Assembly: GCF_041020765.1 (NCBI RefSeq)
Contig: NZ_JBEUEJ010000006.1
From: Kineococcus terrestris
Lineage (GTDB): Bacteria; Actinomycetota; Actinomycetes; Actinomycetales; Kineococcaceae
DNA length: 64,000 nucleotides
Strand: one strand, 5' to 3'
In this document: piece by piece, positions 44,394 to 53,277 of the stretch
How positions within the stretch are numbered: position 1 is the first letter of the stretch
How the letters are laid out: each line of letters opens with the position of its first letter
The notes under the pieces: model-generated
The model's input: only the letters and a program-made list of their open reading frames with translations
Told to the model about the DNA's origin: nothing
The model's database searches: none
Position numbers and translations under genes: made by a program

Positions 44394-45158
44394 TCACGCC
44401 ACCGAGAACCCGCCGTCGACCTTCAGGTCCTGCCCGTTGACCATCGCTGAGGCGTCGGAGGCCAGGAACACCACGGCGTTGCTGACGTCGCGTGGTTCGG
44501 CGAAGTGCCCCAGGGGGATGCGCGCGATCATCGGCGCGGCCTTGGCCTCCTCGCCCCAGACCCGCTGCCCCATCTCGGTCATGACGACCGTCGGGCTGAC
44601 CGAGTTCGCCCGCACACCGGAGGGCCCGAGCTCCAGCGCGAGGACCTTCGTGAGCATGTTCAGCGCGGCCTTGCTCGTGGAGTAGGCGTAGTGCTCGGCC
44701 AGCGCGAGGGAGCCCGCCAGCGAGGAGACGGTGACGACGCTGCCGCCCCCCGCGGCGGCCATCGCCCGCCCGATCCGCGAACCCAGCAGCGCGGGCGCGC
44801 GCACGTTCACCGCCATCGTCAGGTCCCAGGTGTCCGCGTCGACGTCGACGGCCATCTGCGGGAAGGAGATCCCCGCGTTGCTGACGAGGACGTCGAGACC
44901 GCCGAACACCGCCAGGGACTCCGCCGCCAGGCGCTCCACGTCCGCGGCCCGCGACAGGTCGGCGGTCACGACGGCGGTGCGCACCCCGTGCTCGGCCGCC
45001 AGCTCGTGCGCCAGCGGTTCCAGCGCGGCGGCCGAGCGCGCCGAGAGGACGAGGTCGGCGCCGGCGGCGGCCAGGGCGCGCACCACCTCGGTGCCGATGC
45101 CCTGCGAGGCGCCGGTGACGAGGGCGCGCTTGCCGGTGAGGTCGAACGGGCTGCTCAC
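44394..45158 (-). CDS. SDR family oxidoreductase in the polyol locus
   Basis: A 254-aa classical short-chain dehydrogenase. Cofactor motif VTGASQGIG (residues 14-22), SNAG near 93, catalytic Ser in VTVSSLAGS and Tyr/Lys in YAYSTSKAALNML; the end is DLKVDGGFSVA. Members in sugar-alcohol loci oxidise polyols or reduce keto-sugars; a role beside the zinc dehydrogenase across the divergon is inferred. GTG 45158 has a GGAGGA ribosome site and overlaps the stop of the regulator gene by four bases (GTGA), so both are translated from one mRNA. Confidence 0.9.
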   Translation of the reverse strand: MSSPFDLTGKRALVTGASQGIGTEVVRALAAAGADLVLSARSAAALEPLAHELAAEHGVRTAVVTADLSRAADVERLAAESLAVFGGLDVLVSNAGISFPQMAVDVDADTWDLTMAVNVRAPALLGSRIGRAMAAAGGGSVVTVSSLAGSLALAEHYAYSTSKAALNMLTKVLALELGPSGVRANSVSPTVVMTEMGQRVWGEEAKAAPMIARIPLGHFAEPRDVSNAVVFLASDASAMVNGQDLKVDGGFSVA

Positions 45159-46177
45159 GGGGTTCCTCCGGGACGGTCGGGTCGGACGCCGAGCTCGGCG
45201 GCGAGCTCGGCGGCGGTGGCGGGGTCGGTGACCAGGTGGGTGAAGTGCCGTCCGCGCGCGCCGGCGACGATGCTGGGCACCTTCACCGAGCCGTGGGCGA
45301 CGGCGATGCGGACGGGCACGGCGTGCAGGACGTCCAGGGGCACGGCCATCAGGCGCTCGGCGCCCTCCCAGGCGACCTCGCGCCCCTCGGCGTCGTAGAA
45401 GCGGCTGACGACGTCGCCGACGGCGCGGCGCACCCCCTCCTCGCCGACGGGCACGAACCCGGGGATCGACGCGCGCCGCGCAGGCGGGGCGCCCACGCCC
45501 ATGACGGCGCAGCGCGCCCGCGCCCACAGGTCGAGCACCCGCTGGGTCGAGGGGTCGGCCAGCAGACCGGCGCGCAGCTCCGCGCTCGGCAGGGCGGGGG
45601 CGAACAGGAAGCGGGGGACCCCGCCGACGGTGGCCGCCACCCGCCGGGTGATCTCGTTGGTGGCGTACCACGCCTCCGGCTCGTCCTGCCCACCGACCAT
45701 GGGCACCACGAGCACCCCGGGCATGGGGGGCAGGTCGCGCTGGGCGACCTCGTGGAGGGTGCGCCCGGAGCTGACGAGGAGCACGTCGTCGCGGCCGAGA
45801 CCGACTCCGGCCAGGACCTGCGCCAGCGCGGGGGAGACGGCCTCGGCGACGTGGTCGGGCGCGGCCGCGGCGGACAGGACCACGCGCTCCAGGCCGAGGG
45901 CGTCCTCCAGGCGGGCGGCCAGGCCGGTGGGGTCGTGCTCGTCGAGGGGGGCGACCTCGATGCGGACGATGCCGCGCTCGCGGGCCTCGCGCAGCAGGCG
46001 GCTGACGGTGGCCCGGCTGGTGCCCAGGCGCGCGGCGATCTCCGCCTGGGTGGCGTCCTGCAGGTAGTAGAGCGTCGCCGCCGTGTGCATGAGGGCCGCC
46101 GGGAACCGGGCCCCGGTGACCCCGGCGGACCCGGCGGACCCGGGGCGCGCCGGGTCGCCGGTGGGGGTCGTCGCCAC
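45155..46177 (-). CDS. SorC/DeoR-type sugar-binding transcriptional regulator
   Basis: A 340-aa regulator of the SorC/CggR group. The helix-turn-helix is LYYLQDATQAEIAARLGTSRATVSRLLREARERGIVRIEV (residues about 34-73). The C-terminal sugar-binding domain contains LLVSSGRTLHEVAQRDLPPMPGVLVVPMVGGQ and VSRFYDAEGREVAWEG. Relatives respond to phosphorylated sugars or polyols. GTG 46177 has GAGGAGGAGG upstream. It is divergent from the dehydrogenase-transporter operon and co-transcribed with the SDR gene, so it probably controls both directions. Confidence 0.9.
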   Translation of the reverse strand: MATTPTGDPARPGSAGSAGVTGARFPAALMHTAATLYYLQDATQAEIAARLGTSRATVSRLLREARERGIVRIEVAPLDEHDPTGLAARLEDALGLERVVLSAAAAPDHVAEAVSPALAQVLAGVGLGRDDVLLVSSGRTLHEVAQRDLPPMPGVLVVPMVGGQDEPEAWYATNEITRRVAATVGGVPRFLFAPALPSAELRAGLLADPSTQRVLDLWARARCAVMGVGAPPARRASIPGFVPVGEEGVRRAVGDVVSRFYDAEGREVAWEGAERLMAVPLDVLHAVPVRIAVAHGSVKVPSIVAGARGRHFTHLVTDPATAAELAAELGVRPDRPGGTP

Positions 46178-46271
46178 GTCGGCCTCCTCCTCGTGCGCGG
46201 TGGGCGCCTGCTGCGGCGACCGCCGTCCGTGCTCGTCCGACTCCGGTGTCCGGATCCCTGCACAGATGTGC

Positions 46272-46301
46272 TGGACAAGTGTGCCGCACCGGTCGTAGCG
46301 T
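46272..46301 (+). promoter_or_regulatory. Candidate promoter of the polyol dehydrogenase-transporter operon
   Basis: TGGACA (46272-46277) and TAGCGT (46296-46301) are 18 bp apart, a good promoter match. It leaves an untranslated leader of roughly 165 nt before the ATG at 46474. The CACAGATGTG and AAGTGTGC sequences around the -35 are possible regulator half-sites. The 296-base divergent gap otherwise shows nothing recognisable. Confidence 0.5.
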
Positions 46302-46473
46302 GCGGAAGGCCGCGGCGCGGTGGACCCGACGGAGGGGCCGCGCTGCACGAGGACCGCACCAGGACCGGACCGCGGCCGTGCCGACCCGGCCGGACCGCGA
46401 CGCCCACCGCACCGGTGGACACCGCCCCGCACTCCCCGACCCGCACCCCGCCGACTGCGAAGGAGCAGCGCAG

Positions 46474-47556
46474 ATGAGCGACCTGCCGGACACCATGAAG
46501 GCCGTCGTCGTCCACGGCCCCCGCGACTACCGCCTCGAGCGCCTGCCCGTGCCGACCGCCGGGCCCGGTCAGGCCCTGCTGAAGGTCGAGGCCGTGGGCA
46601 TCTGCGCCTCGGACCTGAAGTGCTACCACGGCGCGGCGAAGTTCTGGGGCGACGAGAACCGCCCCGCCTGGACCGAGACGCAGGTCGTGCCCGGCCACGA
46701 GTTCACCGGCCGGATCGTCGAGATCGACGAGGAGGCCTCGCGCCGCTGGGGCGTCGCCGCCGGTGACCGGGTCGTGGCCGAGCAGATCGTGCCGTGCTGG
46801 AACTGCCGGTACTGCGGTCGCGGCGACTACCACATGTGCCAGCCGCACGACATGTTCGGCTTCAAGCGCCGCACCCCCGGCGCGATGGCCGAGTACCTCG
46901 TCCTGCCGGCCGAGGCCCTCGTGCACAAGGCGCCCTCGGACCTGCCCCCGTGGCAGGTGGCCTACGCCGAGCCCCTGTCGTGCGCCCTGCACGCCGTCGA
47001 GCGCGCCGGCATCCGCTTCGACGACACCGTGGTCGTCGCCGGCTGCGGTCCCATCGGCCTCGGCATGATCGCCGGCGCGGCCGCGAAGTTCCCGCAGCGC
47101 ATCATCGCCCTGGACGCGCTGCCGCAGAAGCTCGCGCTCGCCGAGAAGTGCGGCGCCGACGTGACGCTGAACATCACCGAGGTCGACGTCGTGCAGGCCG
47201 TCAAGGACCTCACCGGCGGCTACGGCGCGGACGTCTACATCGAGGGCACCGGCCACCCCTCCGCGGTGCCGCAGGGCTTGAACCTGCTCCGCAAGCTGGG
47301 CACCTTCGTGGAGTACAGCGTGTTCAAGGACCCCGTCACCGTCGACTGGTCGATCATCAGCGACGACAAGGAGCTCAACGTCCTGGGTGCCCACCTGGGC
47401 CAGAACACCTGGCCGGCGGCGCTGAAGCTCATCGAGTCCGGGCGCCTGCCGATGGACGAGATCTGCTCGCACCAGCTCCCCCTGGAGGAGTTCCAGCGAG
47501 GACTGGACCTCGTCGCGGACTCGGCGAACTCCGTCAAGGTGTCGCTCGTCCCCTGA
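46474..47556 (+). CDS. Zinc-dependent polyol dehydrogenase (erythritol/L-threitol dehydrogenase-like)
   Basis: A 360-aa medium-chain dehydrogenase. The catalytic zinc site uses C44 (VGICASD) and the GHE of VVPGHEF. The structural zinc cysteines lie in VPCWNCRYCGRGDYHMC. The Rossmann motif is VVVAGCGPIGLGMIAGAA. FWGD-type insertion and the KCYHGAAKFWG region resemble enzymes that oxidise C4 polyols (erythritol, L-threitol) rather than sorbitol; this specificity is inferred from recalled sequence pattern and from the transporter behind it. ATG 46474 has GAAGGAG upstream. It is first in a five-gene transport operon, though a strong hairpin at 47599 separates it from the rest. Confidence 0.85.
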   Translation: MSDLPDTMKAVVVHGPRDYRLERLPVPTAGPGQALLKVEAVGICASDLKCYHGAAKFWGDENRPAWTETQVVPGHEFTGRIVEIDEEASRRWGVAAGDRVVAEQIVPCWNCRYCGRGDYHMCQPHDMFGFKRRTPGAMAEYLVLPAEALVHKAPSDLPPWQVAYAEPLSCALHAVERAGIRFDDTVVVAGCGPIGLGMIAGAAAKFPQRIIALDALPQKLALAEKCGADVTLNITEVDVVQAVKDLTGGYGADVYIEGTGHPSAVPQGLNLLRKLGTFVEYSVFKDPVTVDWSIISDDKELNVLGAHLGQNTWPAALKLIESGRLPMDEICSHQLPLEEFQRGLDLVADSANSVKVSLVP

Positions 47557-47598
47557 CGCCCCGCACCGGCCCTCCCGGCGCACCGCGCGCCGACCGCC

Positions 47599-47624
47599 GC
47601 CGGGGACCCGCCCGGGTCCCCGGC
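47599..47624 (+). terminator. Strong hairpin between dehydrogenase and transporter genes
   Basis: GCCGGGGACCC and its inverse GGGTCCCCGGC pair over 11 bp around a 4-nt loop (the next pair would leave two bases). Located 43 bases after the dehydrogenase stop and 89 before the binding-protein gene. It may partly terminate transcription or protect upstream mRNA, changing the ratio of enzyme to transporter. Confidence 0.6.
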
Positions 47625-47713
47625 GCGACTCCCCACGCCGTGCGGCGCCCTCACGCGCGCTGCTGCGCCCGCAGGCGCCCGCACGGCCCCCACCCACCGC
47701 GATGGAGCGAGAC

Positions 47714-49123
47714 ATGACCAGCACCCAGCGGCCCTCCCGGCGGGACCTGCTGCGCACCCTCGGTGCGGGCGGGGCGGCCCTCGCCACCGGGACGGCGCTC
47801 ACCTCCTGCGGGATCGGCAGCGCCGCCCCGCCCGGCAACGGCGCCGCCGAGGTCACCGGTCCCTTCGACTGGCGCGCCGCCGAGGGCGAGACCCTCACGA
47901 TCCTGCAGACCCCGCACCCCTACCAGCAGAGCTTCCAGCCGCTGCTGCGCGAGTTCTCCGAGCTGACCGGTGTCGAGGTCCGCGCCGACATCGTCGCCGA
48001 GTCCGGCTACTACACGAAGCTGAACACCGAGCTGGCCGGGCAGACCGGCGCGCACGACGTGTTCATGGTGGGTGCCTACTTCCTGTGGCAGTACGGCCCG
48101 CCGGGCTGGATGGAGGACCTCGGCCCCTGGATCGAGAACGAGTCCGCCACGAACCCCGAGTACGACTTCGAGGACTTCTTCGAGGGCCTGCGCACCTCCA
48201 CCCGCTGGGACTTCCAGAAGGGCTCCCCGCTGGGCACCGGCGCGCAGCTGGCGATCCCGTGGGGGTTCGAGACGAACGTCGTCTGCTACAACAAGGCCTA
48301 CTTCGACCGGCGCGGCATCACGCTGCCGGAGACGTTCGACGACTTCGTCCAGCTCGCCGTCGACCTCACCGACCGCTCGGAGAACCGCTACGGCGTCGCC
48401 TTCCGCGGCTCCAAGTCCTGGGCGACCATCCACCCCGGCTTCATGAGCCAGTTCACCCGCGAGGGCGCCCGCGACTACGAGCTGCAGGGCACCGAGCTGG
48501 TCGCCACGATGGACTCCGACGTCGCCGTCGACTTCACGACCAAGTGGGTGGAGCTGGCCCGCCGGGCCGGGCCGACGTCGTGGACCACCTACGAGTACCC
48601 CGACGCCACCGGCGACCTCGGCGACGGCTACGCCATGATGTGCTACGACGCCGACTCGGCCACGTACCCGAAGAACCAGCCCGGGGCCAGCCGCGAGGCC
48701 GGCAACCTGGGCTGGTACCCGGGCCCGGCCGGTCCGGACGGCAGCTACGGCACGAACCTGTGGACGTGGGCGCTGGCCATGAACGCGGCCTCGCGCAGGA
48801 AGCAGGCCGCCTGGCTGTTCATCCAGTGGGCCACCGGCAAGGACGCCATGTCCAAGGCCGTCCAGCAGGGCTCCTTCGCCGACCCGCCGCGCCAGTCCGT
48901 CTTCGACGGGGCGTTCAAGCAGACGCTGGGCGGCTTCCCCGGCTACCTGGAGACCTTCGAGCGGGTCATCGACGAGACGAAGATCCAGTTCACCCCGCAG
49001 ACGAAGTTCTTCGAGACCACCGAGAACTGGGCGGTGGCCCTGCAGGACGTCTACGCGGGCGAGGACGCCCGGCAGCGCCTGTCCGACCTGGCCTCGGCCA
49101 GTACCGCGAGCGTGAACACGTGA
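47714..49123 (+). CDS. ABC transporter extracellular solute-binding protein (CUT1 type)
   Basis: A 469-aa lipoprotein. The N-terminus has a twin-arginine start (PSRRDLLRTLG), a hydrophobic stretch and lipobox ALTSC with Cys32, so it is probably exported by Tat and lipid-anchored. The mature part is a family 1 solute-binding protein: LTGVEVRADIVAESGYYTKLNTELAG, IPWGFETNVVCYNKAYFDRRGITLPETFDDFVQLAVDL and TWALAMNAASRRKQAAWLFIQWATG. ATG 47714 is chosen because GGAG lies six bases before it. It delivers substrate, most likely a polyol, to the two permeases that follow. Confidence 0.92.
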   Translation: MTSTQRPSRRDLLRTLGAGGAALATGTALTSCGIGSAAPPGNGAAEVTGPFDWRAAEGETLTILQTPHPYQQSFQPLLREFSELTGVEVRADIVAESGYYTKLNTELAGQTGAHDVFMVGAYFLWQYGPPGWMEDLGPWIENESATNPEYDFEDFFEGLRTSTRWDFQKGSPLGTGAQLAIPWGFETNVVCYNKAYFDRRGITLPETFDDFVQLAVDLTDRSENRYGVAFRGSKSWATIHPGFMSQFTREGARDYELQGTELVATMDSDVAVDFTTKWVELARRAGPTSWTTYEYPDATGDLGDGYAMMCYDADSATYPKNQPGASREAGNLGWYPGPAGPDGSYGTNLWTWALAMNAASRRKQAAWLFIQWATGKDAMSKAVQQGSFADPPRQSVFDGAFKQTLGGFPGYLETFERVIDETKIQFTPQTKFFETTENWAVALQDVYAGEDARQRLSDLASASTASVNT

Positions 49124-49148
49124 GCCCGCAGGAGCGAGGAGGAGAGCG

Positions 49149-50093
49149 ATGAGCACCACGAGCGCGTCCCGGGACACCTCGCGCGGCACGCCGCCGCGCC
49201 GGGACCTGCCGGTCGTCCCGGCGTCCCGGCGCAGGCTGCGGCCCTACCTGCTGTCCGTGCCGGCGGTCGCCCTGGTCGTCGGCATCCTGTACCCCTTCGT
49301 CATCGGGGTCGTCTACACCGTCCTCAACTACGCGGCCACCAACCCGAACCCCACCTTCGTCGGGTTCGACAACTTCGCCGCCGTCCTGGGCGACTCGCTG
49401 TTCTGGCGCAGCGTGCGCACCACCCTGCTGTTCGCGGTGGCGGCGACGGCCGTCGAGACCGTCCTCGGGGTGGCGATCGCGCTGCTGCTCAACCGCTCCA
49501 GCCTCGTCGGGCGGGTCTTCGAGAAGGTGCTCATCCTGCCGCTGATGATCGCCCCCGTCATCGCGGGCACCATCTGGGGCGTCATGTTCAACCCCCAGTT
49601 CGGCATCCTCAACCACGTCCTGGGGCTGGGCTCGACCTTCGACTGGCTCAGCGCCGAGCGCGCCCTGTGGTCCTCCGTCCTCGTGGACGCGTGGATCTTC
49701 ACGCCGTTCGTGGCGATCCTCGTGCTGGCCGGGATCCGGTCGCTGCCGAAGGAGCCGTTCGAGGCCTCCGACGTCGACGGCGCGAGCTGGTGGTACATGT
49801 TCCGCCGCCTCATGCTGCCGATGATGTGGCCGTACGTCCTGGTCGCCGTGATCTTCCGCTTCATGGACTGCCTGAAGGTGTTCGACGTCATCAACGTCCT
49901 CACCGCCGGCGGTCCCGGCGTGGCGACCACGACGCTGCAGGTCGCCGCGTTCCAGAGCTCGATCACCAACCTCAACTACTCCCGCGGCAGCGTCTACATG
50001 TTCCTGCTGTGGGTCATCGTGTTCATCACCGCGCGCTACCTCGTGAGCGTGCTGGGCAAGGCGCAGCGTCGCGCTGCGGGAGCGGAGGGCTGA
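49149..50093 (+). CDS. ABC transporter permease 1 (MalF-like)
   Basis: A 314-aa inner-membrane subunit with six helices. The EAA loop that contacts the ATPase reads EASDVDGASWWYMFRRLMLPMMWP (residues about 205-228). The charged N-terminal tail precedes the first helix (RPYLLSVPAVALVVGILYPFVIGVVYTVLNY). ATG 49149 has AGGAGGAG just upstream, 25 bases after the binding-protein stop. Its last base is the first base of the next start codon (TGATG), so the permeases are translated together. Confidence 0.92.
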   Translation: MSTTSASRDTSRGTPPRRDLPVVPASRRRLRPYLLSVPAVALVVGILYPFVIGVVYTVLNYAATNPNPTFVGFDNFAAVLGDSLFWRSVRTTLLFAVAATAVETVLGVAIALLLNRSSLVGRVFEKVLILPLMIAPVIAGTIWGVMFNPQFGILNHVLGLGSTFDWLSAERALWSSVLVDAWIFTPFVAILVLAGIRSLPKEPFEASDVDGASWWYMFRRLMLPMMWPYVLVAVIFRFMDCLKVFDVINVLTAGGPGVATTTLQVAAFQSSITNLNYSRGSVYMFLLWVIVFITARYLVSVLGKAQRRAAGAEG

Positions 50094-50962
50094 TGGCCGC
50101 CAGGGAGCTCATGCCGGGTCAGCGGCGCTTCACCGTCGGCAGCGTCACCGCCGACCTGCTGCTGCTGCTGTGGTTCGTCTTCGCGCTGTTCCCCATCGTG
50201 TGGATGTTCCTGCTGTCGCTGAAGACGACCGCGGAGCAGACCACGACGTACTTCGCGTTCACCCCCACGCTGGAGAACTTCGCCACCGTCCTGACCCAGC
50301 GCGGGGAGGACCTGACGGGCGTCGACTTCCTCGCCGCGTTGGGCACCAGCGTGGTCAACTGCGCCGGCGCGGTGCTGGTCTCGCTCGTCATCGGCATCCC
50401 GGCCGCCTACGCGGCGGGGCGCTGGAGGTTCCGGGGGTCCGAGGACCTCATGTTCACGCTGCTGTCGTTCCGGTTCGCCCCGGAGCTGATGGTCATCGTG
50501 CCGCTGTTCGTCATCTACACCCAGGTCGGCCTGTTCGACACCAAGCTGGGCATGGTGTGGGTGCTGCAGCTGGTCACCATGCCGCTGGTCGTGTGGATCC
50601 TGCGCTCGTACTTCCAGGACCTGCCCGCGGACCTGGAGCAGGCCGCGCTCGTCGACGGCTACACCCGCGTGCGGGCCTTCCTGTCCGTGGCGCTGCCGCT
50701 GGTGCGGCCCGGCATCGCGGCCGCCGCGCTGCTGTCGTTCATCTTCGCGTGGAACAACTACATCTTCCCGCTCATCCTGTCCGACGCGAACGCCACGACC
50801 ATGACGGTCGCCGTCACCCGCTACCTCGGCGGCGGCGGGCAGGCCTACTACAACCTGACGGCCGCTGCCGCGCTGCTGGGCGCGCTGCCGCCGCTCGTCC
50901 TCGCCCTGACCATCCAGCGCTACCTGGTCCGGGGCCTGTCGTTCGGGGCGGTGAAGGCCTGA
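50093..50962 (+). CDS. ABC transporter permease 2 (MalG-like)
   Basis: A 289-aa permease with six helices. The EAA motif is EQAALVDGYTRVRAFLSVALPLVRPGI (about residues 183-209). The N-terminal helix follows VTADLLLLLWFVFALFPIVWMFLLSLKT, typical of the MalG side of CUT1 importers. A periplasmic insert with tyrosines lies near the C-terminus (GGGGQAYYNLTA). Start and stop both overlap the neighbouring genes by one base, the tight coupling seen in transport operons. Confidence 0.92.
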   Translation: MAARELMPGQRRFTVGSVTADLLLLLWFVFALFPIVWMFLLSLKTTAEQTTTYFAFTPTLENFATVLTQRGEDLTGVDFLAALGTSVVNCAGAVLVSLVIGIPAAYAAGRWRFRGSEDLMFTLLSFRFAPELMVIVPLFVIYTQVGLFDTKLGMVWVLQLVTMPLVVWILRSYFQDLPADLEQAALVDGYTRVRAFLSVALPLVRPGIAAAALLSFIFAWNNYIFPLILSDANATTMTVAVTRYLGGGGQAYYNLTAAAALLGALPPLVLALTIQRYLVRGLSFGAVKA

Positions 50963-52116
50963 TGGCCACGGTGGAGCTGAAGGACCTGACCACGCGGTAC
51001 GGCGACGTCACCGCCCTGGACTCGGTGTCGCTGTCGGTGGGGGAGGGGGAGTTCTTCGTGGTCCTCGGCCCCTCCGGCGCCGGCAAGACGACGATGCTCA
51101 AGAGCGTCGCCGGCCTCGTGGACACCGCCGCGGGGGACGTGCTCATCGGCGGCACCCCGATGGCGGGCGTCGAGCCGTACCACCGCGACGTCGCCATGGC
51201 GTTCGAGAGCTACGCGCTGTACCCGCAGAGGACGGTGTTCGACAACCTCGCCTCTCCGCTGCGCTCGGGACGCACCGGCACCTACAGCGCCGACGAGCAG
51301 CGGCAGCGCATCGAGGCCGTCACCACGACGCTGGGCATCGCCCACCTGCTGCAGCGCTTCCCGCGCGAGCTGTCCAACGGCCAGCGCCAGCGCGTCGCCC
51401 TGGGCCGCGTCCTCGTGCGCCCGGCCGACGTGTACCTGCTGGACGAGCCGCTGTCGCACCTGGACGCCAAGCTGCGCGCCGCGATGCGCGCGGAGCTGAA
51501 GCAGCTGGGGGAGGTGTCGAACACCACGTCCCTGTACGTCACGCACGACTACCAGGAGGCCCTGGCCCTCGGCGACCGCGTCGCGGTGCTGCGCGCCGGC
51601 CGCCTCGTGCAGGTCGGCACCCCCCAGGAGGTGTGGCACACGCCCGTGGACACCTTCGTCGCCCGGGCGCTGGGCCAGCCGGAGGTCAACCTCCTGGACG
51701 CCGAGGTGGCCGACGGCCGGCTCGTCGCGGCCGGCGGCGCGCTCAGCCTGCCCGCTCCCGCCCACCTCGACCTGCCCGGCGGGCGCGCCCGCCTGGGCGT
51801 GCGACCGCGCGACCTGCGGGCCGGGCCGCCGTCCGGCGCGGACGACCTCGCGGTGCGCGGACGCGTGACGCTCGCCGAGCGGCTGGGCCGCGTCACCGAG
51901 ATCGCCGTGGACGTGGCCGGCACCGAGCTCATCGCCGTCACCGACTCCGACGTGCGCGCCCGCGAGGGCGACGTCGTCGACCTGCACCTGCCGCTGGGCG
52001 ACGTGCACGTGTTCGCCGCCCCCGCGCACGGCGAGCCCGCCGACGCGGACACCCCGCGGCTGGGCTCGGCCCACCCGCGCGCCGCCGCCACCACCGACGC
52101 CCGGACCGGAGCCTGA
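50962..52116 (+). CDS. ABC transporter ATPase 1 (CUT1 type), variant Q-loop
   Basis: A 384-aa ATPase. Walker A is LGPSGAGKTTML (residues about 35-46), Walker B VYLLDEPLSHLDAKLR, the signature LSNGQRQRVALGR (canonical LSGGQ changed to LSNGQ) and the switch His in VTHDYQEAL. The Q-loop reads MAFESYALYP, with Glu in place of the usual Gln. A C-terminal MalK-like regulatory domain (TOBE type, about 240-360) follows, with a Pro/Ala tail. It is paired with a second ATPase gene two bases downstream, so the transporter probably uses a heterodimer of ATPases. Confidence 0.92.
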   Translation: MATVELKDLTTRYGDVTALDSVSLSVGEGEFFVVLGPSGAGKTTMLKSVAGLVDTAAGDVLIGGTPMAGVEPYHRDVAMAFESYALYPQRTVFDNLASPLRSGRTGTYSADEQRQRIEAVTTTLGIAHLLQRFPRELSNGQRQRVALGRVLVRPADVYLLDEPLSHLDAKLRAAMRAELKQLGEVSNTTSLYVTHDYQEALALGDRVAVLRAGRLVQVGTPQEVWHTPVDTFVARALGQPEVNLLDAEVADGRLVAAGGALSLPAPAHLDLPGGRARLGVRPRDLRAGPPSGADDLAVRGRVTLAERLGRVTEIAVDVAGTELIAVTDSDVRAREGDVVDLHLPLGDVHVFAAPAHGEPADADTPRLGSAHPRAAATTDARTGA

Positions 52117-52117
52117 G

Positions 52118-53224
52118 ATGACCGCCACCACCGAGCGGACCGGCGCCCAGAGCCTGGTCCTGGAGGACCTGCACAAGAACTACACCGCCCGCGGCCGGGA
52201 GTCCTTCCACGCCGTCAAGGGCATCGACCTGGACATCCGCCCCGGGGAGCTGGTGGCCCTGCTCGGCCCCTCCGGCTGCGGCAAGACCACCACGCTGCGG
52301 ATGATCGCCGGTCTGGAGACCGTGACCTCCGGCGACATCCGCGTCGGCGACCGCTCGGTGGCCGACCTGCCGCCCGGCCGGCGGGACATCGGGGTGGGGT
52401 TCGAGAGCTACGCCCTCTACCCGCCGCTGACGGTCCGCGAGAACCTCGCGTACGGGCTGAAGGCGCGCGGCGCGAAGGACGCCGACGCCCGCGTGGAGGC
52501 CATCGCCGAGCGCCTGGAGATGACCGACCTGCTGCCGCTGCGGCCGGCGAACCTGTCCAGCGGGCAGAAGCAGCGCGTCGCCCTGGGCCGGGCCCTCGTC
52601 CGCAACCCGCCCGTCCTGCTGCTGGACGAGCCGCTGTCGCACCTGGACGCCGCCCAGCGCCAGCGGGTGCGCCGTGAGCTGAAGGTGCTCCAGCGCGAGG
52701 CCGGCTGCACGACCATCGTCATCACCCACGACCAGCTGGAGGCGCTCAGCCTGGCCGACCGGCTGGCCGTCATGGACGCCGGCGTCATCCAGCAGTTCGG
52801 CACCGCCGACGAGATCTTCGACGACCCGGCGAACCTGTTCGTCGCCGACTTCGTGGGCGAGCCGAAGATCAACGTGCTGGAGGGCGTCGTCGAGTCGCCC
52901 GGCCTGGTGCGCCTCGGGCGCGAGGGGCGCCTGGCCACCGCCGCCACGTCCCCGGCGGCCGGGAGCGCCGTCACCGTCGGGCTGCGCCCGCAGGACACCC
53001 GTGAGGCCCGCGGGGACGAGCCCGCCGTGCCCGCCGAGGTCGTCGTCTTCGAGGACCTCCTGGAGTTCGGCTCGGGCACCGTGCGCGTGGAGGGCCTGGA
53101 CACCGACCTCGTCGTGCAGACCCCCGCCGGTGTGCGCTGGCGGCGCGGGGACGTCGTGCGCCTGGCCGCCGCCCCCCGGCGCGTGCACCTGTTCGACCCG
53201 GACGGCGGCGCGCGCCTGCGCTGA
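52118..53224 (+). CDS. ABC transporter ATPase 2 (CUT1 type), variant Q-loop
   Basis: A 368-aa ATPase with Walker A LGPSGCGKTTTLRMIAG, signature LSSGQKQRVALGRALV, Walker B VLLLDEPLSHLDAAQR and switch His in ITHDQLEAL. The Q-loop VGFESYALYPPLTV again has Glu where MalK-type proteins have Gln. The C-terminal TOBE-like domain (about residues 245-360) includes the GLRPQDTREA turn. It closes the operon. Sharing the FES variant with its partner suggests a subfamily trait rather than decay, because all other catalytic residues are intact. Confidence 0.92.
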   Translation: MTATTERTGAQSLVLEDLHKNYTARGRESFHAVKGIDLDIRPGELVALLGPSGCGKTTTLRMIAGLETVTSGDIRVGDRSVADLPPGRRDIGVGFESYALYPPLTVRENLAYGLKARGAKDADARVEAIAERLEMTDLLPLRPANLSSGQKQRVALGRALVRNPPVLLLDEPLSHLDAAQRQRVRRELKVLQREAGCTTIVITHDQLEALSLADRLAVMDAGVIQQFGTADEIFDDPANLFVADFVGEPKINVLEGVVESPGLVRLGREGRLATAATSPAAGSAVTVGLRPQDTREARGDEPAVPAEVVVFEDLLEFGSGTVRVEGLDTDLVVQTPAGVRWRRGDVVRLAAAPRRVHLFDPDGGARLR

Positions 53225-53277
53225 GGTCCCGCTCCGCCCGTCCGGCCGCCCCCGCCCCGGCGTGCTTGGGTGGACGG

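Noticed and set aside
46178..46473. A riboswitch in the long leader before the polyol dehydrogenase
   Set aside because: The about 165-nt leader shows no recognisable conserved riboswitch core or clear expression-platform hairpin.
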